Source: Bostrychus sinensis | Taxonomy: Eukaryota > Chordata > Actinopteri > Gobiiformes > Eleotridae | DNA: 64,000 nt | Direction of reading: 5' to 3' | Assembly (NCBI GenBank): GCA_020698575.1 | Contig: CM036244.1 | Span: forward strand, 29,858,034-29,922,033 | Shown here: positions 26,215 through 37,674 of the stretch, one piece after another | How the letters are laid out: every line of letters starts with the position of its first letter | Numbering within the stretch: the first letter of the stretch is position 1 | The notes under the pieces: generated by a model | The model's database searches: none | What the model was told of the DNA's origin: nothing | The model's input: only the letters and a program-made list of their open reading frames with translations | Position numbers and translations under genes: made by a program

Positions 26215-27808
26215 CAGAGATGGAGTACTCCAGTCCTGGACTCGGACTCAAGTAACATCCTTGGGCTAAGTTTTAAAACTTGAGACTTGACTCAAGCTTA
26301 GGCCTCAATGACTTGCCTTTGACCTGAGTCTGAGTCTTTGTTATGAGTCTCAGACATGGATTTGGGCAGGTGCTGGGTCTGGGTGGGCAGATGTCTGCCT
26401 GGACTGGCTGGGTTTGGAGACAGAGAGAGACAGAGGACTCAAAAACTTGGACTCAAACTCTGTTGACTCCCCTACACTGAACACCTGTTCTACGTTGCTT
26501 TTAAATTTGCATTATAAGGTAACATTTATGTGAATATCAAATGCAACAATAATCATGTAATTAGGTCTATTTTAGAGCTAGTTATGAATAATGTTTTTTT
26601 TATTTTTTTTTATAAAAAAATGTGTTAAAACATCTATTGAAGTCATGCCTTACAATTCCATGACTTTTTATGGACCACATTGTCAGTGGCAGCACATTTT
26701 TCACAGCTCGTGTAAGTCTCTGAGGATGACAAAAACAACACAAACACAACACTGGAGCACAATAACTGCAGATATTATACAGTATTGATTTTACTGTTGA
26801 GATTTTTTTTTTCTGCCCAAAATGAAAGTCTCATTTGAACTGCCCACTTAAGTCAGGCATAAATCTCACAATGAGATTGAGAAAACTAGCACAAAGAATA
26901 TGAAAAAGAACCAAACAAGTGTAATTTATACTATGGCCCAATCATATATGTTAACGATATTTTAAAAAATGGTAAAGCACTTGAAGCACAAACTACATTG
27001 GCATAAGTCCTCACCACTGTGGCACAATGGTATTCTTTTGTCTGGAGGAAAACCACTTTTTAATAAAAAACTGGGATAGTAAAGGTATAAAAGTATAACA
27101 GGACATTCTGTCTTTAACTTTCAAGAACTGGTATCAAAATATAACATTGATAAACACTCTGTTTTTCTACTTTCTGATTAGATCTGCATGTAAAGCCTAT
27201 GGAGTCCCCTGGGCAGCAGAACAGAGTGATCACCCTATTTCTAAATGTTATAGGATGCCCCCAAGAGAATAGTGTCATTTATTTATAATAAACTTCTGAC
27301 TCAGGGTGATGTTTCTTCATTGGGTATGAAAGCATGGGAAGAAGAATTACCAGTTGGGACAGCCAAGCCTGATTAGGAAACAATTTGGCGTAATGTTGAG
27401 AGAACTTCCAAGAATCCAAATCATTGATACATACATTTGATGTTCTGTCATAGAGCATATTTGACACCAAATGTGAGGCATAAAATGGGGGCTGGATGTG
27501 AGCCTTACTGCTCATTCTGCTATCCGGGGACTTTGGGCTTGTTTATTCATGTTGTCTGGGAATGTCCAGGGGTTCAGGAGATCCAGAGGAAGGTAGCAGA
27601 TTGTCCTGGGAATTTAACTGGAGTCACTTTGCTTTTGCAACCTGCTATATACCTTTTAATGATGACTCACAATTGTCCCTTCAGGAAAGGACTCACAAGA
27701 TCAAGTCCAAATCGAGTCTCAAGTCTTAGTCCATTTCATCAAGTCGAGTCTAAAGTCATCAAATTAGTGACTCGAGTCCAAGTCATGACTTTCAAGTCCA
27801 CACCTCTG
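26215..27808. mobile_element. Degenerate GACTC/GAGTC-rich element interrupted by an L1 fragment
   Basis: The left part (26215-26475) and right part (about 27690-27808) are full of imperfect GACTCAAGTC/GAGTCTGAGTC units, a hallmark of a repeat family common in fish. The outer ends CAGAGATGGAGTACT and, inverted at the right, CAGAGGTGTGGACT suggest hAT-like termini. The L1-clade remnant lies between them, so the L1 fragment probably inserted into the older repeat. No clear target duplication is visible at the outer ends. Confidence 0.5.
26990..27690 (+). pseudogene. L1-clade retrotransposon ORF2, C-terminal remnant
   Basis: A decayed piece of the L1-type ORF2 protein (endonuclease plus reverse transcriptase in the intact form). 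What remains is C-terminal to the reverse-transcriptase catalytic core. About 27016-27075 encodes an LWHN...GGKPLFNK motif, then a frameshift within an A-run. The frame from 27275 runs to about 27690 with in-frame stops near 27375 and 27426. It includes WEEELPV, HRAYLTPNVRHKMG and the terminal cysteine/histidine motif C-x2-C...IHVVWECPGVQE that is typical of L1 ORF2 C-termini. No endonuclease domain, catalytic motif or poly(A) tail is visible. It cannot encode a working protein. The subfamily (Tx1/Swimmer-like or other) is not resolved. Confidence 0.75.
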
Positions 27809-27812
27809 GTTT

Positions 27813-28003
27813 CTGCAGAGCTGTCGCCCAGTATAGATTTGCGCCAGTTCAAGTTCAGCATCTTCGGCCCAAGCCCAGCCCACGTCCAACCTCTTTAGAC
27901 TTGGTTTTGCGTCTAGTCTAAAGAGCAGGGACTGGGATAAGGCCCCTTTCTGCGCGACTGTCTGGTCCACCTCCTGCACTAAGAAGCCGAAGATACGGCC
28001 CAA
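27813..28003 (-). repeat. Dispersed repeat family B, copy 2
   Basis: On the minus strand it opens GGGCCGTATCTTCGGCTTC and shares ordered blocks with 12339-12529, including GTGCAGGAGGTGGACCAGAC and CCCTGCTCTTTAGACTAG. It directly abuts the right end of the 26215-27808 element. Confidence 0.7.
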
Positions 28004-29213
28004 GATGTGTTCAGAAAATGTAGAATCCTTCCAGGTCAGGTGTGAAGACTGACTTATAGTAGACTTATAGTTAATAAATGCAGAAACAAAAAGATGAAAG
28101 TGTCAGTGGGCTGTGAGCGGTAGCCTCTTATTGGTGGTTGGCTGCCCCTCGACAGATGGCTCCAGGTGAATCAAGGAGGAGGTGGAACAGTTGGAGGGTA
28201 ATATTTTTAAAGTGGATTTTAGATTCCATCAGTTAAAAGTGGCCAAACAAGCCAAGTCACCCATTAAGACAGAACCACAGCAAATACAGTTAATGGAGGC
28301 ATCTGACAAAGAGCTGCCCTTCATTTGTCTTTGAGATAGAGACAAATGAAACCATTCAGGAAGCTTTTATTCAACCTCACAGCACAATGTTGTCTTCCTT
28401 TCAGCCACTGGACCTGTTTGATTGTTTTTTCTAACAGCACACTCTGAATGCTGCCTGAAACAGCTGAGCGAGCTCAGCATAAAACCTTTTATGTAAGTGA
28501 GAAGAACAAGTTACAGGTCAACAGTGTCTTATGCTCTGTTCTCTCAAGGTGAACACTTTGTGCTTTTCTTTACAAACACTTGTCATTATTCTGATGGATC
28601 AAGACTGATGACTAAATAACAAACAGAGCTGTAGTTTTCGCAGTAAACAAAACACCTGCAGATATTTTTCTGACCTTTTATCAGTTGCTCTCAACAAGCA
28701 GCACAAGTAGCACAGACACAAGTGGATTTGCATATGTCCATAAATCACAAAAACAAAAGAAAAAATAAAACTAACCCTGTCAAACAGTGCACACAACAAC
28801 TGCAAGTTGTAAATGCCCTTTAACAATCAGTCATTTTACATCCAGGGCTTAGCAACTATTGTACAAGTCATATGATTAAGACTAATGCTCCATTTATGTG
28901 GTGTGTTGTGTAAGAAGTAGCTCAGCCTGACGTGATAATAAACTTATTTTCTTTATTTTGCAACTGCACCTTCCAAAAGTACGTGAACGATAGCTTACTT
29001 GTTTAATAGACTTTCACAACCAGGTAAAAGTGAAAATGAGCAAGTACTGCTCTAGATTCAATTAGTTTTCATATATATTGTTACTGAAGTCATACCTCTC
29101 CTTCCACAAGTGGGACGGTTTTTGTGGGGTCTCTTGAGACCTCGTCTAGTAATGGACTTGACCTCCACCATACAGAAATAGTGGAAACACACATCATGTC
29201 TTATAGAGTAAGC
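28004..29213. other. Gene-free stretch
   Basis: No gene or repeat family recognised. Confidence 0.5.
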
Positions 29214-29700
29214 CAGGGGTAGGCAAACTTGGCTGCTGGTCAGATAAAGTTGATCCCCATCAACATTTTAGCTGATATGCACTTTTATTATTTGCTATTA
29301 CTTGATAGCATTTAACCCCATGGTGCTGTCAGTAAATATCTGCAAGCATACAGCTCTCTGTCATGGTTTCATGGATTTAGTTGCCTCCAGCCAATAAATA
29401 GCAACCATCTATCCATGTGACCTCCTTCTGTCATGGTTACCTTTGCCTCTGTCCAATAAGTATCCAATGTTTATCTACATTTCAGCATAAAATGTAGCAA
29501 AATAGGGGGTGGTGCAGTTGGGGTGATGATTTTTATTTATTGATCTATTTATTTTCTATACATAATTGAACATGCTAATATATGTTCATTTAAATCTGCC
29601 AAGGAACCATGACAGAGAACTGTATGTCCATTCATGTGGCCTGCCACCTTGTGGTTGCAAAATTATTTGACCCAACTGCAATCAAACATGGTGACCCCTG
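29214..29700 (-). mobile_element. hAT (Charlie-like) non-autonomous element, 487 bp
   Basis: The ends are CAGGGGTAGGCAA on the left and, inverted, CAGGGGTCACCATG on the right. They are flanked by an 8-bp target duplication with one mismatch (GAGTAAGC at 29206-29213, CAGTAAGC at 29701-29708), the diagnostic hAT size. The minus strand aligns with the element at 46171-46569: both have GTTTGATTGCAGT, GGCGGGCCACATGAATGG-type and GAGAGCTGTATGCTTGCA blocks. Non-coding; the 137-codon ORF starting at 29609 is chance. Confidence 0.85.
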
Positions 29701-29708
29701 CAGTAAGC

Positions 29709-32700
29709 TCTACAGATACAGCAATAATCTGCCTGAACTGCATTATCTGCAGTATTACTCTTGTGTTACTCCATTTAAGATACATTTGAATCGCTGCCCT
29801 ACAAATCAGAGTATGTTGTTTACATTGTGTTGTGAAACCCTGTTATCAGTAAACTACTTCTCTACTTGCATCTACAAATATCTACATCACTACAGTATAT
29901 CTGGCACAGTTATACAGCTGTATGTATCTTATCCAAATTTAGCATCAACACTGTACTCTACAAGGTGTCATAAACAATCACAAGGTTGTCACATCACAAT
30001 ACATTCACTCTATAAACAGTAAACAAGCCCAGATATTGTGTGCTGCCAAGCCTAACCATCCCACTGACACCTGCGAACATAAAAATGTGTTAGACTCTGA
30101 TTAGACCTGCCCCTCATGTCAGCCATGTCGTTGACTTGGACATTTGATCTTGGTGATAAACAGGCAGATAATTAGCTCATTACTTTGCCTAACATGTGAC
30201 TGTACCCCACTGTAAACATACAGTGTTTGCTCAGGCTGGATCCAAGACAAATCACCTGTCGTATGGAGCAGCCATGCTGTGCACTGCAATGGAAGCAGTG
30301 CACTGCTTTTAACTCCACCCACTGTGCCATTCTGCTGTAGTTTTACATCAAACCAAATCCACATCACATACACCAATTTATCTGACCATGTAACAAAGTG
30401 ACATGCCATTTATTGTATGAATAACATATTTCTGTTTATGTGTCGTTGGAACCCTACCAAACAGAGAACATGTTGTGTGTACATTCAGAGAGAGGGAAAG
30501 CAGCTGAAAGCCTGACAATTTTGGTCGTGTGTAATTTGTCATGATTCCTCTCTTTCATGCAGCATGTGCAGAAAACCCAGTGCATGTGACTGGGCCAAAG
30601 CCATGTAGCTGTTTGAGACTTAGCCATTATCTGTTCCCCTGCAGGTAAATCAGGAAATGTTTTCTGCATCAAATCAAACATTTGGTGAAATTGAAATAGC
30701 TTATTTATAGTCAAGAAACATAACATCAAATTAGGTTTTGGAAGCAGACAGACATTATTTTTGGAAAGGCTAGACTTATAGGCACCGTCTGTTAAATATA
30801 TGACAATGTTTTGTAGTTTTGAAGTATTAGAAAGCAAAGGTCTAATAGTGTAATGCTTCAGCCAAAAGATGTATGTTTCAGATAATGAGCACAGAGACAC
30901 AAGCTAAAATGACTGTGACCTGTTCAGGTCATTAGGTGATTAATTTCTCATGTACAAGATGGTTTAATGAGAATATTAAATCTCTAAAATGTACTGAGCA
31001 TGCTGGCCTTGGTTAAGGGCAGAACCACTGATTTTATGGCTTGTTTTAACTGCACTCTGTGTTTGACATGTTGGATTCCTGCTGATTTGGTAAAAGAACA
31101 AAGTCCTTTTAAACACAGTGTGAGCTATTTTTTTCATTTTAGAGATGCACACTTTGGGTTTTCTGCCCAACAACATGCAGTCATTTCCATCAGCCACAAT
31201 GTGAGACAATGAGAGGCAGTGAACCTTGGTTTGCTTAGCTTTTTCTCCTTAATAAATAGTCTGTGCAAGGAATCACAGCAATAGAATTCTGATTAATGAG
31301 AAACATTCATTTTTGTATTGACCATTTAAAAGACTACTAAGTGCCACTGAAGCATTGAGCATTAATTATAAGGCTGGCCTAAATAAGCTTCCATAAAATT
31401 TAATGAGCATTGTGAAGTGTGAAGAAACACAAAGAGCTTTAAAGAGAATTCAGTTAAATAAAGTTGAGACACAAAAACCTGCATATAAAAATAATCAACT
31501 GCTGCTAAATTACAAATTGAACAAACTCTGAGTGGAATATGAAAATAGTTTAGATTGAAGGTTGGTGTGCATTATCATTTTCTGTCATTATCTGTGGCAT
31601 GTAACTTATCTCAGTGTTAGTATCAGGCCCAGTGTGGTCGTGAAGCGTCTGGGAACAGCATGTCAAAGTGATTAGAAGTGAATTTAGAGCAGTGTCGGAG
31701 CGGTGAGCTGCAGGTCATCAGTGATGTTGTAGCCCCAGGAAGCCCCCAGCCTGGGAGCAGCACGTTCACACACTGTACACAGCGGTTGGCTCTAATCAAC
31801 CTGTTAAATGGCACAGGGCTCATCTTAGACAGCTGCTGCTCATGTTATTGCAATGAAAAAACTCCTTTAGTGCAGACTCACACCAGCACAGTGCCAAGAA
31901 GCTACACCTGTCATGAGTCAAACTGCATCTATTCTACTTCCACTGATATAAGCCATACTACAGCACGTCCCCTCACCCAAACACTGACACATACATATTC
32001 ATCAACACACGGTGGGCCCATGGGTGCTATGTGCAGTAGAATAACGCAAAAACCATGGTTGTCCTCACATTCGTAATGTGAAGCGCCTTGTTCAAATATT
32101 CATGACCTTATCCTAAACATGGACCGGTGCATGCCTTTGAACAACAAAAAGAAACACAAAAACTTCCCAGGGCCCATAAATCCTGGGAGCTGTCTTTTTA
32201 TCTTCCCATTCTGGCCTGCAAGTCTTTCTACAAATGTTTTTAACTTATATCAGCCGTAATGATCTGCTATCTTTACATTCATCAATCACGAGGTTAGAGC
32301 CAACGTTTCCAGTGTCCTCCCCGGTTACACATCTGAAATTAATATCCTTGTGGGAACGCCAGTGTCTGTGTGGAGTGTGCATCTGTCAGAGTGAGAAATG
32401 ATAAGAGTTTCAGAGTTGTGAAGGTCTACTCAGTCAAGTCTGCATTGACTTGCTTTAAAAGGTGAAATAAATGACAGCTATATTGTTAATGAAGACTCTC
32501 TCTCTGAGGAGCCTCCACTGTTTTCCTATTAAGTCAGTCTCGGATTTCCGACACAAAGGCTTCTGCCAAAAACCTTCCAGCACAAATCGTTGATAGCACT
32601 AACTGAAATATTATCTCTGGTGCTTCACACAAATGCATGTGATTGTTAACCACTAACTCCACCATCTGTTCCAAAAGCACTAGCACTGCACTAGTTAGCA

Positions 32701-33082
32701 ACCCTTGAGTGCAGCACAGTGGGACGTCTCCATGCTGCTAATGCGGGGGGTGTTTAGTGGCCTTATCTTTATCATAGCATCTCTGTCAGGTTCAGGGCAG
32801 GTGATACTGTGTGAGTGATGTACACATCAACTGCCTGTCCACCTCAGAGATAGATCTGCTTCTTCACCCTGAGATTTCACACTGGATAAAAAGACAGAAA
32901 ATATCACTGGGAGTAAATTGGTAAAACAGCAGTGGAGAAGGGAAGAGACATGGCGCTGCATAAAAAGATATGGCCATTAACCATTCATAAACCTACAGGT
33001 ATGATAATTATAATGCAAACAATAAAATACCCTTTTGACTTTGAGGTCAGTGGCCCATAATTATCAAACTTGGGTACACCAA
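29709..33082. other. Gene-free stretch
   Basis: ORFs up to 148 codons (30454-30900, minus) occur but show no domain, splice context or family resemblance. Confidence 0.5.
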
Positions 33083-33138
33083 AAATCCCAAAACTTCCCT
33101 GGCTATGGGCGCCCAAAGCCAGGGAAGTTTTGGGATTT
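33083..33138. repeat. 56-bp nearly perfect palindrome
   Basis: Two 22-base arms (33083-33104 and 33117-33138) are exact reverse complements. The 12 bases between them contain the palindrome TGGGCGCCCA (33106-33115), leaving a single A/A mismatch at 33105/33116. The whole 56 bp therefore folds back on itself. Partly inverted flanks (GGGTACACC at 33072-33080, GGTGTACA starting near 33153) suggest the fold was once longer. Confidence 0.9.
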
Positions 33139-33528
33139 ATCAGTATGCATGTGGGTGTACAGTACACTGAAACCTGACGCCAGGTCTGGATGTTGTGTAC
33201 ATAATACACAAATTTCAAATCAGCACCAAACTGCACAGAAAACTATAAACTATTAATAAGAGCATAAAAGGCATTGCCAAATTACATCTATTTAATATTA
33301 CAGTCCTGTGGAACAAAAAATGTACTTTAAATATTTTAGTCAGGACCATAAATTGAGCAGCACGAGCTGTCTGTAAAGTTTCTGTGTTTTCTCAGCTTTG
33401 ATGAGGCTGTTTTTGATAAAAGTGTAAAACACCCATGCAAAAATATTGTTGCAGAGCTAAATAGGAAATTGTGGTTGCTTTAAGCATAAAAACGTGTAAA
33501 AAAAAAAGTGTAGCTCCTCAGACAGAAC

Positions 33529-33960
33529 ATGGAATTGAACTCGCTGCGCACTGCAGCCGCCTGCCCAGAGCCGAGGTCACTGTGCACTATTACCCCTGAC
33601 AAGGCACACTCAGACCAGGGAGCAGCAGCCGTCAGCACTGGTGAGGTCAGAGACGTCCTGGAGAGACAGGTAAGACGAGTTCTGTCACAAATAAAGAACC
33701 GTTATCTACTTTTATTTCTGTTAATGTTTGAGCAAACCTGGACGGGGATAGTTTCAATCCAGCGCCTCGCAGACAGAAATGAGCGTGTGCACTGTTGCGG
33801 CTGTTGGTCTGAGCGGTCTGAGTGTAGCCCGTCCTCCGTGTATGTGCCTAGTCCCGGGGTAAAGCACTGTTCAGACAGAGATACCTGCAGCCAATGCAAA
33901 CGCGCCCCCGCCTTCCTGCACTGAGTCCAAGCTGAACCACAGCCACTCACCGCAGGTCCA
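33529..33960. promoter_or_regulatory. CpG-rich segment, candidate promoter or first exon
   Basis: A local cluster of CG dinucleotides in otherwise CG-poor DNA. On the plus strand an ATG-initiated frame (MELNSLRTAAACPEP...) runs 47 codons to a strong 5' splice site, GACAG/GTAAGA, at about 33669-33675. On the minus strand a second splice-donor-like CTGCG/GTGAGT lies near 33950. No downstream partner exon was identified, and the encoded peptide has no known domain. It could be an alternative first exon, a non-coding RNA promoter or chance. Confidence 0.25.
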
Positions 33961-35404
33961 GGCTCGGTCTGGGTCTGTTATGGCTATGGTTCTTTTATAT
34001 CTCTTGTATTTAACAGGCTCAACACGTTGTCAAACATCTGTGTATTAGAAATGATGAATTAAATAATACTGTTAGGCTGATATTGTCCACAGTATTTATA
34101 AGATTCAAATTGTGAATGTGTTTTTAGATATCAAGATAAAATATGGGGGTTGACTTTAAAATTAAACCTTTAATACATTTTTCCATGCATCAAAACAACG
34201 TCAGTTTTATTCCTTGTTCATTTATGTGTGCATTTTCTGCTTAGAATCACGCCCCTTGTGCCATATTTTGTGCCTCCATGCCACAAACTCTGTGAGTGAG
34301 GCCTCCTGAATCATGAATATTTAGGGGTGTTTCATTGAAATCACACTCGTTTTCAGCCGCCGGATTTATCACCAGCTTTGTTGTGTGTATGCCTGGATTG
34401 GAGTGGTACGCACAGTTTCATAAATCCCACGTGCCTTCCATCGTATGCCCATTTTTACGCAAGAATCTGTACCCGTTTCTATGCAAGTTTGACAAATGAG
34501 GTCACTGTGTGCCAGATAAAAGCACAAAAGAGATAATGGACTAATTAAAGTCAGGTAGTGAGGGAGCACAGTGCTTTTGTTCATAAGAGCCACTCTGAGG
34601 ATGTTTTCAAAATTGATCCTGTTTGTATTACTCTATATACTTCATTGTCCTGGGGCCACTCAATGCATCCGTCTGCTCCCTGGAGTTGATTTTAGGGATT
34701 CTGAAATAAGCTTCTGAAACACTATTTTACGCATGGCAGCCTGTGTTTTCATGTGTCGCTGCTGTGAAGACCTACATCCCACTGCGCCAGTACCTGCTCA
34801 GACTTCAGTCAAAAATACAAACTGGGCCTAGTGTCCAGCAGCCCACATGTGGCCCGGCGGCTGTGTCTCAGAGCTGCCTCCAAACTGTGAGTTCTGACGA
34901 GTGCTGCAGGGAAAATCAGCACCACTGGATGAGAGCATCCAGGAGTAACAGAAAGATCCTACACTTGGCTTTCAAATATAACTTTATTGTTTTTCTCTTC
35001 AGGTCAGATGTTGAGCCACTTTGCCATTTTGCTCGCAGCAGTTTTGTAACACAAGTGGAAATGAGAGAAATGTCATACTTTGATTTGTCAGGTCACTAGT
35101 TTTACATAAAAGACACAAACTGAAAAGAAAATGCAGCTGAACCTCTGGATAACAATTAGTTTTTGTGAACTCCTCACAGCATGACTACACAAATATCTGA
35201 GCTTTTATTTCTAATTCACACTCAGTTAATCCTTTATACTCTCATGTGGGCTAAAACAAACACATATGAACAGGAATGGTGAGGGTTTCCCAATTATTTT
35301 GGAGGTGGCTGACCGGCCTCTAGTCACTATTCATGCTGCATTGTGAAGCTATACCCTACCCTAACAGATTTCAAGCCTAATTTAACATTACAGTAAAACA
35401 TTTA
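33961..35404. other. Mostly unassigned; degenerate repeat near 34190-34520
   Basis: 34330-34505 contains phrases such as TTTCATAAATCCCACGTGC, TTTTTACGCAAGAATCTG and CAAGTTTGACAAATGAGG that I recognise from a fish repeat with TTTATAAATC/GATAAATGAGG ends, but boundaries are unclear. The rest is unassigned. Confidence 0.3.
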
Positions 35405-35410
35405 CAGTGA

Positions 35411-35450
35411 TCATGACCACGTGCCTATTATTGGTGGTCATAATGTTGTG
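35411..35450 (+). repeat. Stem-loop repeat family C, copy 2
   Basis: ATGACCAC (35413-35420) and GTGGTCAT (35434-35441) pair around the 13-base spacer GTGCCTATTATTG. Outer arms have diverged. Confidence 0.65.
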
Positions 35451-36590
35451 TGAAGACCACCAATATCAGGTTTTCTATCAGGAACTGCTCTGACCAAGTT
35501 ATGTAGCCATCACTGTTCAGTACAGGGCTCAAAAAAATCGCTAGCCCGGCGTCCCGGGGCAATTACTTTTTTCACTCAACAGCCCCTGCCCGATGGGCTA
35601 TCCTAAAAACTGTAAAGAAATATTTATTACATCTGCAAAAGACGCAGAATACGTTGTGTTGGTGTTCACGGTGCAATGCCATCTCTGGGCTGTGTGTGGA
35701 GCTGGGACAAGACAGCACTGTCCCTCTGCTGAGAGTGGCAATGTTTCTCCTCTCCCCTCCCATGTCCTCTCACAGTATAGCGTGGACCTGTCAATCACTC
35801 GTACAGGCCAGACCAATGCCTGTGAGAGAATGGTTTAATCCCTGTGTGGAGCAGAGGATCAGATGCTAAACTTTCAATAATTTTCTCACTAAAATGACAA
35901 AACTATTTTGGTGGGCTTAAAACTAAAAGTGGCTGACAACAGAGAGGGCAAGAGACAGAAATGTGAGAAAATCCAATCGCACAGCAGGTTTGGAAGCCAA
36001 CAAGAGAACGCATAAACAATAGCGGTCCAATTTTTAGCTTGGTAAACAGGCTTGTGAATGAGTCCATAGCTTTTAAAAAGGCCCAGTCACACTGATCAGA
36101 GCCACGAGAGGCTTCAGGACAGAGACAGGGCAGCGACAGAGCAGAGGGGGTGAACTGGGCCCTGCTCTGTGGCACGACGGGAGGGGCTGCAGCTCTGAGC
36201 AGGTTACTGTCATTTATGTGAATACATGAACATAAACATCAGAAACATATCTAAACACCCAATAACTCCCCACTGTAAACCATTTCAGCATTAGCCAAGT
36301 TAACCAGCAGCAGCTGAAGATGAGTGAGCACCTGAGCACAGAGACAGAGCTGATACTGAAGAAGATATTCACCTTTAGCCCATGCTTGTAAATTTGTTGT
36401 TTTGTTTTTTCTTTTTGTTTTTTAGCTATTTATTCAGTAGGTTATGTTTAAATATGACCATATGACTTTACAAGACAGAAGTCCTGTTGCCTTTACAATT
36501 TGGTCAGAAGCCCATTTATAAAATATAAATATGCTGCAAAATACTCTCATTTTAAAGCCCAATATGAACGATTTATACAAAACAAAGAAT
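35451..36590. other. Gene-free stretch
   Basis: A short GC-rich 'tagcccggcgtcccgggg' patch lies near 35543. No gene recognised; overlapping ORFs at 35572-35869 on both strands are not coding-like. Confidence 0.45.
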
Positions 36591-37090
36591 GTAACACTTT
36601 ATTTTAAGGTCCACCAAAAAAAAAACATTAACTAAATGCTAATTAGCATGCTAGTTAGTGGTAGATTAGCTCTTAATTTGGTTTTGCTCTTATAAAGCAT
36701 TTATTAGTCCCTTATTTTGTATGACCACATTCTACAACTAATTAGCAACTAACTAACATTTCCCCCTCATCAGATTCATAATTACTGCTCATTAGTAGGA
36801 AATAAGGAAGTTGTTGGACATAAATTATAATCTTAACATTTTTGGAGTATGTGCATTATTATTGTCTTATTAAGGTCATAATTTAGGTCCAACAACTTCC
36901 TTACTTCCTACTAATGAGTGGTATGTATGAGTTTACTAAGGGGAAAATGTTAGTTGCTAATTAGGTCCCACAGAATAATGGATTAATAAATGCTTTACAA
37001 TTATCAATTAAGGGCTAATTAATCACTAACTAGCATGCTACTTAGCACTTAGTTAATGGTTAATAGGTGAACCTTAAAATAAAGTGTTAC
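36591..37090. mobile_element. 500-bp fold-back (long inverted repeat) MITE
   Basis: The ends GTAACACTTTATTTTAAGGT (36591-36610) and its inverse (37071-37090) are identical. The two arms of about 240 bp match through most of their length, with shared blocks CTAACTAGCATGCTA-like, AATAAATGCTTTA-like, TTAGTTGCTAATTAG-like and CCTACTAATGAG. A spacer of roughly 50 bp lies near 36830-36877. No ORF. The flanks show no obvious target duplication, so I cannot assign the superfamily. The terminal sequence is one I associate with abundant fish MITEs. Confidence 0.85.
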
Positions 37091-37487
37091 CAAAAAAGTA
37101 TACCAGTATGTTGGTGTTAGTCAGGCTGTTCACTGTTGAATTGCTATCCTAGTTAAAAAAAACAAAAAACAAATAAACCTTTCAATTAGTGTAATCAAGT
37201 GTATTTATGAAGTATGCATACCATATTGACAAATTATTTATTTTGGCTACTTAAATTCACTTTATGCTACTAAGATCTGAAGAGTGCCTGCCCGAAGGGT
37301 TATTAGGTATTTTGAAATTTCGTGAGGTCTGCAGTCCTTGTCAAACTTGCTCAAATCCTTACACTTACCCATTTTTCCTTCTTCTAGCACTCACCTATGA
37401 AGGACAAAATGTTCACTTGGATAATATATCCAACTCACAAACACGTGCCATGATGAAAGGATAATCAGTTTTATTCTCTTCACCTCT
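37091..37487. other. Gene-free stretch
   Basis: Nothing recognised. Confidence 0.5.
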
Positions 37488-37508
37488 CAGTGGTCATAAT
37501 GTTATGCC
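37488..37508 (+). repeat. Half-copy of stem-loop repeat family C
   Basis: GTGGTCATAATGTTATGCC matches the right arm and exterior of the family seen at 18527, 35411 and 49687. The left arm is missing. Confidence 0.55.
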
Positions 37509-37629
37509 TATGATTTGGACTCAAGGCAAGTCTCGCAGTGCCACATCAAATTGCACAATATGTTAAAATTACAAAAAAGGCTCAACAAACAACTGCAAAA
37601 AATGCACAAAAAAGAAAAAAACTTTAAAC

Positions 37630-37674
37630 TGTATGGTGACATGAACCTGGTGACTGGGCTCATGTCACCATACA
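37630..37674. repeat. Perfect 15-bp stem-loop
   Basis: TGTATGGTGACATGA (37630-37644) is exactly inverted at 37660-37674 around a 15-base loop. Pairing does not extend outward. Confidence 0.8.

Noticed and set aside
30454..30900. 148-codon minus-strand ORF
   Set aside because: AT-rich, no domain, no coding bias visible; treated as chance.
34600..34720. Short ATG frame (MFSKLILFVLLY...) resembling a secreted-peptide start
   Set aside because: Fewer than 40 codons, with no conserved downstream exon or splice site supporting it.
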